From Polaromonas sp. (GTDB taxonomy: Bacteria; Pseudomonadota; Gammaproteobacteria; Burkholderiales; Burkholderiaceae_C): a stretch of 64,000 nt of DNA. The stretch covers positions 1 through 64,000 of the forward strand of contig JAJKJM010000061.1 of NCBI GenBank assembly GCA_021153985.1, read 5' to 3'. Both the position numbers and the translations under genes were made by a program. Positions 28,907 to 40,567 of the stretch are shown here, one piece after another. Position 1 is the stretch's first letter, and each line of letters starts with the position of its first letter. Below the pieces are notes generated by a model that saw only the letters and a program-made list of their open reading frames with translations, was not told where the DNA came from and searched no databases.

Positions 28907-31719
28907 CAGTCAACCAGTTCACGCCACGAGGTGCGCCGCAGGTTGGCCGACGACGCTGGGGTGGAGCTGAGCTGGGTCTGCAGCGTCGCATCGCTTCGCG
29001 TGATGATCGTCACGATGCTGCCGGGGGTGCCGTTGCTGTTGGTCAGCTGCACGGAGGTCAGGCCTTGGATCAGCACGTTGCCCACATAGGCGCCCACCGA
29101 GGCCGTGCCCGACGCGGCCGCACCCGTCGCGACGTCGAACCCGTAGAAGAATGAAGCCCCGCCCACGGTGCAGGCGTCACTGCTGGGCAGATTGGTGCCG
29201 ATGTTCAGCGTATTCAGGGTGATTTTCGGGTCTACGTTGGTGCGCTCGCCCCCCACCGGGAAGTCGGCGCGCCAGCCGCCCTTGGAGGCCCAGTTCACCG
29301 GCTGGGCTGAGACGGCGCGGCCAGGAACTCCATTCGCGTCTGTCGTGACGGTCAGCGTTTGCGTGATCAGATCACTCCCCGAGCGGACATCGCCATACGG
29401 GGCGTTGGTCAACGGGTCCTTGATCGCGTAGATGGACTGGACCGAGGTGTTGGCCACATCCGAAGTGCCGAGGTAGCGGCCCGTGGTGACATAGACCACC
29501 GGGTACCTGGTGCCGTTGTAGTTGATCTCGGCCAATGCCGGTTTCACCGTGATGCTTTGCGGCGTGGTGGAGTTGAGCTTCAGTTCGGCCAGACGAAGCG
29601 CTGCCTGGTTGGGTTGCGCGTTGCTGTCGAGATCGAAGCGCCACAGGTTGCCCAGCAGGTCGCCCGCGTAGAAACGCTTGGCCTGGTTGCTTTCCACCGT
29701 ATCGACCCAGGCATTGAGCTTGGCCAGGCCGCTGGGCGCGGTGCTGGAGCCGGCCGGCGTGGTTCCGGTGGTGTAGGTGTTGACATTCATGATGACGGCG
29801 CCGGTGTTGGCATCCAACACGAACAGGTGGCCGTTGCCGTCGCCTGGGCTGATGTTGTTGTAACCCGAGGTGAACACGACTACCCAAGTGCCGTCTGCAC
29901 GCTTGGTGATGATGGGGTTGCCGAAGGACAGACCCAGGTCGTCGTTACGGAATTCCCACAGGAGCTTGGGCGCGGAGGGGTCCGTCACATCCAGCGCGTA
30001 GTAGCCCCGGCCGCCGCCATTGAGGCCGCCGACGACGATGGTTTTCCATCCGCCTCCTGTTCCGCTTACGAAGATGTCCCCCATCTGCGGTGAGCCGTCG
30101 ACGAAGTAGGAGTGGTTGTTACCGTAGCTGGTATCGGCCAGCTTGTACAGGTTGGGTATTACGAAAGACGGAACGTAGGCCCACAGCTCATTGCCGGTGG
30201 TCCGGTCCAGGGCGTGCAGCATGCCGTCATTCGCGGCGACCAGCACGGCCGCGGATCGCGGCGTCGCGGCGAAAGTGGCGTAGCTGTTTTCGGTGTACTT
30301 GAAGCCCGGCTTGCCGATGAACAAGGGGGATGCGTTGATGACGTCGCCCAGCACGGCGTCCCGGGGGCGATAGTACGCTTTGGTCTGGTCACCGCGCAAG
30401 TAGGACACCAGGTTGGAACCCGAGTTGGCGAGGGTCAGGTCGCCCGCGCTGAGCGTGGCGCATTGCGCAGGGGTGGATGAGCCGCCGGCGCCGGTCTTCG
30501 TGCAGAAATTGTCGAAGTTGGCGTTGTAGGCGTCCGTGGTCAGGTTCGCATAGGTGAAGCTTCGCAAGGTGGCCGCACCGGATGGGTTGGGATAGTAAAT
30601 TTTGCGCGAAGCAGTGGCCATGGCGTCCAGCTGGGTCTTGGCCGACCAGGTGGGGGTGGTCGAGACCGTGCCGTTCTGGGGATCGATCTTGTAAGACAGC
30701 ACGTCGCCAATCCATTTCACCGAGGTGAACTGGGCCACGTAGATGTCGTTGTCGCCCTCTACCGGCTGCAGCGAACTGGTAGACGCTGCGGAGGCCGCGC
30801 CCGTGATGGCCTTGATCGAGTCCAGCGCCCCGCTCAGGCTTGCCGCCAGGCTGGTGGGGTCGCCGGCACTGAAGTACTGGCCTCGGCCATTGACGGCGGC
30901 ATGCCAGAGGTCGTCGGTATTTTCAGCACTCTTGCTAGAGCCGGGGATGGGCCAGTCCTTGCCACCGTTGGTGATCTGGAAGAAGTCACCCGAGGTTTCC
31001 GTCAGGTAGTTGGGGTTGAAGTTCAAGGTGCCGCCCACGCCCAAACCGAGCGTGAAGGTGGTCATGTGCTGCCATGCCGCGGCGTCGCCGTAAGAGCGGG
31101 CGGCACTGGCCGTGGAACCAGGGACGTTGTTTGTGCAGACATCGCTACCCAGCGCGCCGGTGCAGTTGCTCAGGCCCGAGTCTCTCAGGTCGGTCTTGTA
31201 GTAGTAGGCTGCCACGTCGGCCAGCGAGTTCGACACGCCCCCCGTGGTGACACTTGAAACCGACGATGTCTTGGTGCCGTCTACGCTTGTGGGAGTCGCC
31301 ACGGTGGTGGTGGTCGTTCCGGATGTCGTGGTGGGGCCGGCGTTGATCGGCGCGGCCGGGGTGTTGAATGCGGTGGTCGTGATCGTCCCTGCTGTCGGCG
31401 GCGTGGAATCGGCCGGATCGGTCGACGTACAAGTGCCGACGGTGGCCACAACGGCGCTTCCCGGTGTGGTGACCCAGGCGGTGAATGTATTGGCGCCGGC
31501 TGTGATAACGGGGCCGCTGGACGAGTTGACCGGAGTCGAGGTAGTGGTTGTGGTCGTGCTGCTGCTGCTTGTGGTCAGGGTGCCCGACACCGTGTTGTCG
31601 GAAATGATCACGCCATCGACCTCCTGGATCGTGCGAGTCTTGGGTGTCCTGTCCAGTTTGGTGGTCACCACCGTCTGGACCGAGTTGGTGGTGGTCGTGT
31701 TAACGGTGGTGGAGATCTA
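28906..31719 (-). CDS. pilY1: PilY1 C-terminal portion (beta-propeller), in frame with the upstream ORF after a TAG
   Basis: YRPRDAVLGDVINASPLFIGKPGFKYTENSY; AAVLVAANDGMLHALDRTTGNELWAYVPSFVIPNLYKLAD; NPIITKRADGTWVVVFTSGYNN (PilY1 propeller). The annotated ORF starts at a GTG at 31671. Confidence 0.9.
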
Positions 31720-33519
31720 GTTGCTCAATTTGTCGCGTGTCTGGGTGAACTGCCGCACCCCTCGGCCCTGTCCCGCGGGGCAACTGAATGAGCCAAGGCT
31801 CACCGTGTACGTACCGCTTCCGTCGCTGGTAGGCCGGCTCGCCACTTTGTAGGTGAAGGATGTGGCGGAGATGACTGAGTTCACCGTGTAGGTTCCTCGA
31901 TAAGCGGCGACACCTCCCCCGGCGATCGTCACGGGGTCGCCTGCAATGAGCCCATGAGCTGTAGACGTGACCACGGTGATGGTGCAAGGGCCGCCCCCCG
32001 CTGCTGGGCAACTCGCACTTATAGCCGGAAGTTTGAAGCTGCTGCTGCTGAAGGGGGCATTCACCGTCTTCACCACGTCATAGGTGAAGCTATTTTCTCC
32101 CGCGATCGGTGTAGAGGTCGTCGTGCTGTTCGTCACGGTGGACACCGTCGTCTTGGGCGTGGCGGCGGTGCTGACGGTGGTCACCGTGGTGGTCCATGTT
32201 TCGGTCGTGGTGTTGGCGATGCTGGTGCCGTCAAACATGGGTCGCAGAGTGCGCGAGCCGTCCTGGTTGCCCACTGCGGTCGCATTGTCGAGCTGGTAGG
32301 GGCCGTACAGGGGCGCAGATGTGCTTTCGTCGCCGGTGTTCCAGTAGCCGTCCGTGGACAGGATCGTGAAGTTTCTCTGGCAGGAGTACTGGACCGGATC
32401 GGCTGTCTGGCCTTGGGCTTTATTGGCGAAGTACTGCCCTGCCTTGGACAGGGCGCCGCGCAGCGGCGTAGTGCTGCCGGGCGTGGCGGCGTTAAAAGCG
32501 GTGTAGAACGACGATTTCTGGGTGGCGTCGAAATCGGCAATGTTGAGGAAGTCGCTGCCTGCGGTGGCGGTCTTTTCGTTGATGGTGCTGTAGCCTATGC
32601 GGTAACGGCTGTCCGCTCCCTTGAAAGCCCGGCTGATCCCGGACTTCATCATGTTCATCCGGGTGCTGTAGTACACCGACCAGTTGGCGTAGTTCTGGGC
32701 CTCAGCCGACAGGGAGGTTACCGTGACCTCGGTGAATACCGGGCTTCCGGGCGTCGAACCCACGACGCTGTTGCATTCCTGGTAAAAGTTGGTGGTGGTG
32801 ATGACACCCGATGAGTTGTAAGTGAAAGACAGGCGTGGGTAGGTTCCGGTGTACCTGTAATACTTGGCCGACTTCGGCTGCCCGTCGGCGATCTTGGCGG
32901 GGCTCAGCGTGCCGGAGCCTTGCACGGAGCCGCCGGTGCCCAGATCGAGCACCAGCACGCCTGTGGTTTTGTTCCAGCTCACCACGTCGCCCACTATGTA
33001 GCGGCTGCTGTCGCCGTTCTGGAAAATCGTGACGGTCTTGTCCACGGCGTACCAGTTCGACTGGCGGCTGCCGTCGGTCACGGTGACGGTGATGTTGCCG
33101 CTGGCCGAGGCCGGGATCGTGATGGTCCCCGACAGGTTGCGCTTGGTGCTGCTGGTCTGCGTGATCGGGTCGGGGGTGATGAAGCTCAGGCTGGCCGCCG
33201 TTAAGGCAGTGCCGGTCGCGTCCACAGGCAGGTCATAGACGATACTGGGGTTGTAGGCCACGCCGTTGCACTGCGAGGATTTCCGGCCGTACGTGGTGCT
33301 GCCGAAGCCGATGGGAAGATAGTCATAGCCCATACTCCCCGAGTCATCGAGGATGAACATGATGTTCGGCTTGACCGAGTTGTTGGAGGACGTGAACAAC
33401 GGGGCGGTCCCGATGTCAGTGCTCGCGGCATGCGCGGCGCCAAGCGCCAGCGCCCCGAACATTGCCAGAATGAAGCGCTGCGATGCAGCTTTTGCAGGGA
33501 GAAGGTCTGAGAGTTTCAT
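31717..33519 (-). CDS. pilY1: PilY1 N-terminal portion (vWA-like), ending at an in-frame TAG
   Basis: Signal peptide MKLSDLLPAKAASQRFILAMFGALALGAAHA; PNIMFILDDSGSMGYDYLP; stop at 31717-31719. Confidence 0.9.
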   Translation of the reverse strand: MKLSDLLPAKAASQRFILAMFGALALGAAHAASTDIGTAPLFTSSNNSVKPNIMFILDDSGSMGYDYLPIGFGSTTYGRKSSQCNGVAYNPSIVYDLPVDATGTALTAASLSFITPDPITQTSSTKRNLSGTITIPASASGNITVTVTDGSRQSNWYAVDKTVTIFQNGDSSRYIVGDVVSWNKTTGVLVLDLGTGGSVQGSGTLSPAKIADGQPKSAKYYRYTGTYPRLSFTYNSSGVITTTNFYQECNSVVGSTPGSPVFTEVTVTSLSAEAQNYANWSVYYSTRMNMMKSGISRAFKGADSRYRIGYSTINEKTATAGSDFLNIADFDATQKSSFYTAFNAATPGSTTPLRGALSKAGQYFANKAQGQTADPVQYSCQRNFTILSTDGYWNTGDESTSAPLYGPYQLDNATAVGNQDGSRTLRPMFDGTSIANTTTETWTTTVTTVSTAATPKTTVSTVTNSTTTSTPIAGENSFTYDVVKTVNAPFSSSSFKLPAISASCPAAGGGPCTITVVTSTAHGLIAGDPVTIAGGGVAAYRGTYTVNSVISATSFTYKVASRPTSDGSGTYTVSLGSFSCPAGQGRGVRQFTQTRDKLSN

Positions 33520-33548
33520 AGGATGACTTTCAATGCGGCTCATGCCCG

Positions 33549-34226
33549 TCAGAAATGCAGCATCGTTTCGGTATAGCTGACAGTGTTGCGGGGCCCTTCG
33601 ACGCGAACGATGATTCGGTAGAAGGGGCTGGCCACGGCGCTGCTGATCCGTCCACCGGATGTCAGTTCGCCGCGTTCGCTGGTCGTTGAGGTGGTGGCTG
33701 TGGCGGGGCGGATGCAAAGATTGGAGCCGCCGGGTACACCGGTGGTGTCGCACAGGCGCGTGATGACCCACTGGATCTTGTTGCCGTTCACGGCGGTCCC
33801 GGTGAAGGGAAGCACGTCGCAGTTCACATAGGTACCGGCAGCGGCTCCCTGGCAGGCCCCGTCCCAGTTGATCAAGGGGCGCTTGTCGGTAGCCGAGGTC
33901 TTGCCTCCGGTTGGGTCAAGCAGGTCGCGGCTGCTGGCGTAGTAACCGCTGGCCGTTTGGTCGGCGTCAAGCACGGTGCTGCTGATGTTGTTTTGCAGCC
34001 AGGTGATGGCCTGCTCCGCTCCCGCGCTGCTGGCCACCAGGGTATCGTTCTTGAAACTGAGGTTGCCCATGATGAGGGTGCCCGTGTCCACAGATCGGGT
34101 GAGCGCCACAGCGGCGAACCCGATGACGACCAGTGCCATCAGGGCAAACAGCAGCGATATCCCTCGCTGGCGCAGCGATGTTGGGTTCAGCGGGCGGCGA
34201 CGTATTGTTCTCATCATGAATTCCAC
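33549..34226 (-). CDS. pilX: Type IV pilus minor pilin/assembly protein PilX
   Basis: QRGISLLFALMALVVIGFAAVALTRSVDTGTLIMGNLSFKN. Confidence 0.85.
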   Translation of the reverse strand: MEFMMRTIRRRPLNPTSLRQRGISLLFALMALVVIGFAAVALTRSVDTGTLIMGNLSFKNDTLVASSAGAEQAITWLQNNISSTVLDADQTASGYYASSRDLLDPTGGKTSATDKRPLINWDGACQGAAAGTYVNCDVLPFTGTAVNGNKIQWVITRLCDTTGVPGGSNLCIRPATATTSTTSERGELTSGGRISSAVASPFYRIIVRVEGPRNTVSYTETMLHF

Positions 34227-35374
34227 AGCATGTTGCGCAGCGGGATCACCGTGTCGAAGATCTTGTAGCGGTAATGCTTCCAGTCGGTCAGGTTGTCAAC
34301 CTTCAGGGTCAGGCATTTGCTGGCGCCGCAGGTGGCGGTGCCGGTGACGGTGAGCGCGGCGCCCACGTCCCACAGCGGGTTGGCGGTAGTCACTTCTTCT
34401 TTTTCATACTGCACGCTGCGCGCCACGACGGCGATGCGCACCGCTACGACCTGGAGCCATCCGGCATTGGTGGTCGGGGTGGTGTTGTCCCAGGTGTCGA
34501 CCAGGGAGTCGCCGTTGGTGTCCTTGCCGTACATGGCCTTCAGGTTCACGATATTGGGGAGCATTTCTACTGGGCCCTCGTAAGAGGGCGTAGCGTCTGC
34601 CGCCAATTTGAGGCTGGTGACCTGCAACGAGGTATTCGCGACGCTGAAGGTGCGGTCGACGAACGACCCCATGTTGACCAGGTAGTTTCCTTCGCTATAA
34701 ATAAGCGTTGGAAATCCGGTGGCGTTCCATTTGGCCGCATTGTCCGCCCGGTTGACTTTGGGTGTGGCGCCCGACGGGTCCGCCGTGGCCTGGAAGAGCT
34801 CGCAAGCCTGGTCGGCACCGATCACCGCCAGCATCAGGTCGCCGGGAGCGATCACAGTGCCCCCCGAATCGCTTCTCGGGCCTTCCACTCCGCGCGCGAC
34901 CGACACGGGAAAGTTGTCCTTGTTTGCGGCGACAGTCGGGTTGTAGCCGGGCGAGACGACGCGTAAAGGGAGGGAATAGGAGTTCTTGCCGCTGGCCAGG
35001 ATACGGATGGAGTCGGGCGCGCCGGATGCGCCTGCGGTGATGGTGACGGGCACGAGCCGGGTGGGAAATCCCGGCACGGCCGCGCTATTGAACTGGGCGG
35101 TCAGCGTGCAGCCTACCGCAGTGGGAGTTGCGCCGAAGCCGTATCCCGCCGGCTGCATGCTGCGCTGCAGGGCGCTGAGAGCCAGCGCCCCGTTGATCTG
35201 TGCATCCGAGCCAGAGGTTGTGGTTCGTTTTGCCCCCTCGGAGATGACCAGCACCTGCGTCACCGCCAGCGTGGTCAGCAGGCCGATCAGCACGCCGATC
35301 ATGAGCTCCACCAGCGTGAAGCCTGACATCGCGCGCCGCGCGCGCAGCTTATTTGATCGTCGTTGCCAGTACAT
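34214..35374 (-). CDS. pilW: Type IV pilus minor pilin PilW
   Basis: SGFTLVELMIGVLIGLLTTLAVTQVL; position in cluster. Confidence 0.9.
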   Translation of the reverse strand: MYWQRRSNKLRARRAMSGFTLVELMIGVLIGLLTTLAVTQVLVISEGAKRTTTSGSDAQINGALALSALQRSMQPAGYGFGATPTAVGCTLTAQFNSAAVPGFPTRLVPVTITAGASGAPDSIRILASGKNSYSLPLRVVSPGYNPTVAANKDNFPVSVARGVEGPRSDSGGTVIAPGDLMLAVIGADQACELFQATADPSGATPKVNRADNAAKWNATGFPTLIYSEGNYLVNMGSFVDRTFSVANTSLQVTSLKLAADATPSYEGPVEMLPNIVNLKAMYGKDTNGDSLVDTWDNTTPTTNAGWLQVVAVRIAVVARSVQYEKEEVTTANPLWDVGAALTVTGTATCGASKCLTLKVDNLTDWKHYRYKIFDTVIPLRNMLWNS

Positions 35375-35780
35375 AGGCGCGGGTTCCTTCATTGGGTGCC
35401 GTCCATCTGACGGTGAGAGCAACATCACCTGTGCCTGCTGTCACGGCCACCGTGGCGGTGCCTTGCGGCAGCCCGTTGGCGACCTTGTTGACCCAGTCCA
35501 GGCAGCGCTGGTCGGTGCAGGGCGAGGCAGGTGTGGTGGCGTAGACGCTGAGATCGACCTTGTTCATCCACATGGTGCCGAGCAGTTCGCTGGCCAGGTA
35601 GGCTGCATCGGCCCGGTACTTGGCGGCGCTCTGGGCGCTCGTCATCGACGCCTGAAGGCCGACCAGCCCGACAATGCCCATGCAGAACAGCAGTATTGCG
35701 ATCATTGCCTCGATCAGGGCGGCCCCCCGCATGGACTGCGGGCTGCTTCGCATGGAACGTTTTGCGATTTTCATTTGCAT
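35349..35780 (-). CDS. pilV: Type IV pilus modification protein PilV
   Basis: RGAALIEAMIAILLFCMGIVGLVGLQA. Confidence 0.88.
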   Translation of the reverse strand: MQMKIAKRSMRSSPQSMRGAALIEAMIAILLFCMGIVGLVGLQASMTSAQSAAKYRADAAYLASELLGTMWMNKVDLSVYATTPASPCTDQRCLDWVNKVANGLPQGTATVAVTAGTGDVALTVRWTAPNEGTRAYVLATTIK

Positions 35781-35784
35781 GGTT

Positions 35785-36387
35785 CTAGTGGCAGGCTCGC
35801 GGGTCCGTCGCGCCGACATCCTGGTCGCACATACGGACGCCTCCGCCTGTGGAGATCTGGATCCGCAGCCGCCGTGCGCCGCTCAGGGTATGGGCGACAT
35901 CGATGCGCGCCAGCTGGGTTCCGGTTGAAACAGCCTGGCCAAAGCCGTTGAAGCTCACCGAATTGGCGGCCGTGGCGCCGTCGCTGGCCAGCCCCGCGAC
36001 CGTAATCCCGGTCCCGGCACTTCCGGCGCCATAGACTTCGATGAGACGGGGGGCTGTCGTGGCGGAAGGGTCAAGGTCGCACTTGCCGCTGGGGTTGTCC
36101 AGGGCGATGACCCAGGAGCCGGAGACCGAGGACAATGCGCAAGTGGCGTCCGGAATGCCCGTGGCGGGCGTGACCATCCAGAAAGTAACGACCTTGTTGC
36201 GCCGCAGGGACTCTGTGCGCGCCTTCTGCAGGCCGTTCTGGATGGTTTCGGCCAGGTTGCGGACGTGGGTGTTGCGTATCCACTCCGCCATGCTGGGAAC
36301 CCCGACGGAGAGCAGCAATGCGAGGACCGCAACGGTCACTATCACCTCGATCAGGTTGAAACCCCGCTGGCGCGCCCTTGTTAGCAT
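35785..36387 (-). CDS. GspH/FimT family pseudopilin
   Basis: QRGFNLIEVIVTVAVLALLLSVGVPSMAEWIRNTHVRNLAETIQNGLQKARTESLRRN. Confidence 0.9.
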   Translation of the reverse strand: MLTRARQRGFNLIEVIVTVAVLALLLSVGVPSMAEWIRNTHVRNLAETIQNGLQKARTESLRRNKVVTFWMVTPATGIPDATCALSSVSGSWVIALDNPSGKCDLDPSATTAPRLIEVYGAGSAGTGITVAGLASDGATAANSVSFNGFGQAVSTGTQLARIDVAHTLSGARRLRIQISTGGGVRMCDQDVGATDPRACH

Positions 36388-36866
36388 TCAGATCCTTTGA
36401 GCAGCCAGCAGTTCTTGGTCACTGTAGCGCCCTTGAACTGGGTGGTTTTTTGGGCATTGGCCTCGTTGACCGTGTAGACGTGCCCCACGGCATTGGCCGA
36501 GGAACCCGTGGCCGTCAAGGTGTACCCTGATGCCGTCACAACGCAGGAAAAAGTGAAGTACTTGGCATTGCCGGGGACGAAGCTGCTCCAGCTTGGTGCG
36601 CCGCTGCCGTTGGCGCAAGCTCCGCCGTTGGTCGTGCCGTAGTTTTTGTAGTCCTGGAAATACTGCTCGAGCTTGACCCGGTAGTCCGACAGGTAGGTGA
36701 AGGCTTCGGGCACCTGGCCACGCCGGATGTAATCCTTGTACGAGGGCAGCGCTACTGCAGCAAGAATTCCTATGATGGCCACGGTAATCATGAGTTCAAC
36801 TATCGTAAAGCCGCGAATTTCGCGAGAGCGCTTGCGATAAGTGGCTCCGGTGCATAAATAAGTCAA
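36381..36866 (-). CDS. pilE: Type IV pilin PilE-like
   Basis: RGFTIVELMITVAIIGILAAVALPSYKDYIRRGQVPEAFTYLSDYRVKLEQYFQDYKNYG. Confidence 0.92.
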   Translation of the reverse strand: MTYLCTGATYRKRSREIRGFTIVELMITVAIIGILAAVALPSYKDYIRRGQVPEAFTYLSDYRVKLEQYFQDYKNYGTTNGGACANGSGAPSWSSFVPGNAKYFTFSCVVTASGYTLTATGSSANAVGHVYTVNEANAQKTTQFKGATVTKNCWLLKGSEC

Positions 36867-37060
36867 GGCGGCTCCTACGAAAACATGAATGATTTCGAGA
36901 TGCTAATGCGGTGTCATTTGGAAACAAGGGCTGCGCGCCCGGCGGTTGCGAGCGCGCGACGAGCGGCGGCAAGTGTGGCCCGATTGCGGAATGTGCGGCC
37001 AGCGAGGCCCGGCTTGAGAAGTCCGTAATGGACAGTTGCGCGTGAGCGCGGACGGATACG

Positions 37061-37510
37061 CTAGCGCCGCACCTCGTCCACCAGCGTCTTGAACTCGTCA
37101 ATGTCCTCAAAGCTGCGGTAGACGCTGGCAAAACGGACATAGGCGACTTTGTCGAGCTTTCGCAGCTCGCGCATGACCAGCTCGCCGATCCGGTTGGAGG
37201 CGACTTCGCGCAGCCCCAGGCTCAGCAGCTTTTCTTCGATGCGCTCAATCGCCGAGTCGACCTGCTCGGTGCTGACGGGGCGCTTGCGCAGCGCCAGGTT
37301 CAGGGAGGCCAGCACTTTGGTGCGCTTGTACTCGATGCGCCGGCCGTCTTTCTTGACGATGGACGGGAAGGTGACGTCGGGCCGTTCGTAGGTGGTGAAA
37401 CGCTTTTCACATGCGCCGCACTGGCGGCGGCGGCGTATGAAGTCGGCATCTTCTGACACCCGGGTTTCAACAACCTGGGTTTCAAGATGGCCGCAAAAAG
37501 GGCATTTCAT
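37061..37510 (-). CDS. nrdR: Transcriptional repressor NrdR
   Basis: [45 protein letters not shown]. Confidence 0.97.
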   Translation of the reverse strand: MKCPFCGHLETQVVETRVSEDADFIRRRRQCGACEKRFTTYERPDVTFPSIVKKDGRRIEYKRTKVLASLNLALRKRPVSTEQVDSAIERIEEKLLSLGLREVASNRIGELVMRELRKLDKVAYVRFASVYRSFEDIDEFKTLVDEVRR

Positions 37511-37550
37511 GGGCTGAGACCTGCGTTCAATGAAATAAATTGGCCAAATC

Positions 37551-37598
37551 GGCCTCTAGCCCAATAAGGACGTGCGCTGGCAGCTATCAAAATCATAG
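37551..37598 (+). repeat. 48-bp dispersed palindromic repeat, copy A (between glyA and nrdR)
   Basis: GGCCTCTAGCCC AATAAGGACGT GCGCTGGCAGCTATCAAAATCATAG. Confidence 0.85.
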
Positions 37599-37620
37599 TG
37601 CCCACGCTGTCCATCATGAT

Positions 37621-38865
<1,245 letters not shown>

Positions 38866-38914
38866 GGCAGTCCTTCAAGACTTGAATCCTTGTCCTTTGG
38901 TGAAAGGAAGCAAG

Positions 38915-39036
38915 GGCTGCCCAGGCGAACGGCTGAACGCTTCGGCCCAAACGGCTTTCAGCGGTGCGCTTCCCAGTGGTGTCCCACGTCAGCTTCAATG
39001 GTTGCGAAAACCTTGAGCCTATCGCCAGTCGCGCAC
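38915..39036 (-). promoter_or_regulatory. ZMP/ZTP (pfl) riboswitch upstream of glyA
   Basis: Minus strand CGCGACTGGCG...GTGGGACACCACTGGGAAGCGCACCGC...CCGTTCGCCTGGGCA fits the pfl/ZTP aptamer signatures as remembered; located in the glyA leader. Confidence 0.82.
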
Positions 39037-39099
39037 CTTGCTAGTGTAACTGAGGCCGCCCAAAACCCGCCGACCCCGGGCTCTTTGCCGCCCGCCCGA

Positions 39100-39142
39100 A
39101 AAGCAAAAAGCCGGGGCGCTTGCGGCGGCCGGGCTTTGAGGA
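39100..39142 (-). terminator. Probable terminator downstream of the transglycosylase gene
   Basis: Minus strand AAAGCCCGGCCGCCGCAAGCGCCCCGGCTTTTTGCTTTT; imperfect GC stem plus T-rich tract. Confidence 0.5.
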
Positions 39143-39191
39143 GAAAGGAGTGTTATGGGAATGCTATGGGAATGCGATGAAGCAACCCGGA

Positions 39192-40070
39192 TCAGGACTG
39201 GCTCAGCAGCGCCACTTTTTCGGGCGTTTTGCCTTCGGCCGCCGGCGCGTCGGATTTGGCTGGGAGGGAGGCAGGCACAGGGCGCGAGGTGCCGGGTGCG
39301 GCAAAGTACGGCGTTGGCGTGCCGCGCTTGGACGCAGACGCCACCACGGCCAGCAGGCGAGCGTGTTCACCCATCACCTTGCCGGCGTAGCCGCCGTCGT
39401 CGTCCAGGTTGGCTGCGCCCACATAGTATTTGAGCCCGCCTTCGACAGAGCCGGCGCGGGCGATGCATTCCTGCAGCACCTTGACGCCGACGCGCAGGTT
39501 GGTCACCGGGTCGAACGCCGCCAGCTTGCCGCCGAAGTTGTCGTACTTGTCGTGGTGCACCTTGGTCATGACCTGCATCAGGCCCTGTGCGCCCACCGGG
39601 CTTTGCGCGAACGGGTTGAAACCGGACTCGATCGCCATGATGGCCAGGATGAGCGTGGGGTCCAGCTTGGCTTTCTGGCCGATTTCGAAGGCTTCAGCCA
39701 CCAGCACGCTCAGCGGCTCGGGCGCGACGCCGTATTTTTTGCTCAGCCAGTAAGCCACTGCCGCCTGTTGGGCGGGCAGGTCTTTCGGGTTGGATGCCGT
39801 GGCGCGCTCAATGGCCGCCGGCTCGGTAAAGCCGATGGCCGCTTCCTGGCGCTCCTGCAGCCAGGTCATGAGCTTGAATTCGCCGGCCTGACGCAAGTCG
39901 GGCCGGGCGGTCAGGGTGATCACTCCGAACACGACGGCCAGGCCGAGAAGGGCGAAGCTGTTGTGGGTGATCTCGAAAAAGCCTTGGGCGATGTCGTCTG
40001 CAACGGTTAAAACACCGTTGCGCACACTTTTGAGGTGCGCCTCAAGGCTGAATTGTCCTAGCGCTGTCAT
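39192..40070 (-). CDS. Membrane-anchored lytic transglycosylase (SLT domain)
   Basis: LDPTLILAIMAIESGFNPFAQSPVGAQGLMQVM; N-terminal TM; AAGGAGTGCT-ATG RBS. Confidence 0.88.
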   Translation of the reverse strand: MTALGQFSLEAHLKSVRNGVLTVADDIAQGFFEITHNSFALLGLAVVFGVITLTARPDLRQAGEFKLMTWLQERQEAAIGFTEPAAIERATASNPKDLPAQQAAVAYWLSKKYGVAPEPLSVLVAEAFEIGQKAKLDPTLILAIMAIESGFNPFAQSPVGAQGLMQVMTKVHHDKYDNFGGKLAAFDPVTNLRVGVKVLQECIARAGSVEGGLKYYVGAANLDDDGGYAGKVMGEHARLLAVVASASKRGTPTPYFAAPGTSRPVPASLPAKSDAPAAEGKTPEKVALLSQS

Positions 40071-40567
40071 AGCACTCCTTTCTACGCTTGCAGGCCCTTT
40101 GGGGGCCAGGCAGGCTTTGATTGGGTCGCCATCAAACCAAGGCAAGCCTTGTGGGGTGTTGTTGACCCCTTGTTTGACGTTGCCGGCTTCGTGATGAATA
40201 GGGCAGCGGATTCGGGTTGTCCCTAGGTTCTTGTGGGACTGGCGGGATTCTATGGGGCTCGTTAATAACCTGTCAATAATAACAAACGGCTTTTTTATAT
40301 CAAAAAGACAAATAAAAACCCTGATTTCTGGCAAAAACGCCTTGAATCAAGGTAGTTACGGGCCCCTTTTGAGACCAAGCTCTAAGTTAGTTTCAAGATG
40401 AAAAACCTGAATCGGCGGATCGCGGAACCGGATGTAGGCCGGATTCGATGCCCCGTGTAGGACGGCGGCAATGGTTTTCGGCGCCCAAAAGGCAAAGGCA
40501 ATCACCGCTGCGACTGTGATTGAAAAGATGGTCTTGCCTCCGCGCCGGCAGAGGTTTAACCTGCAAT

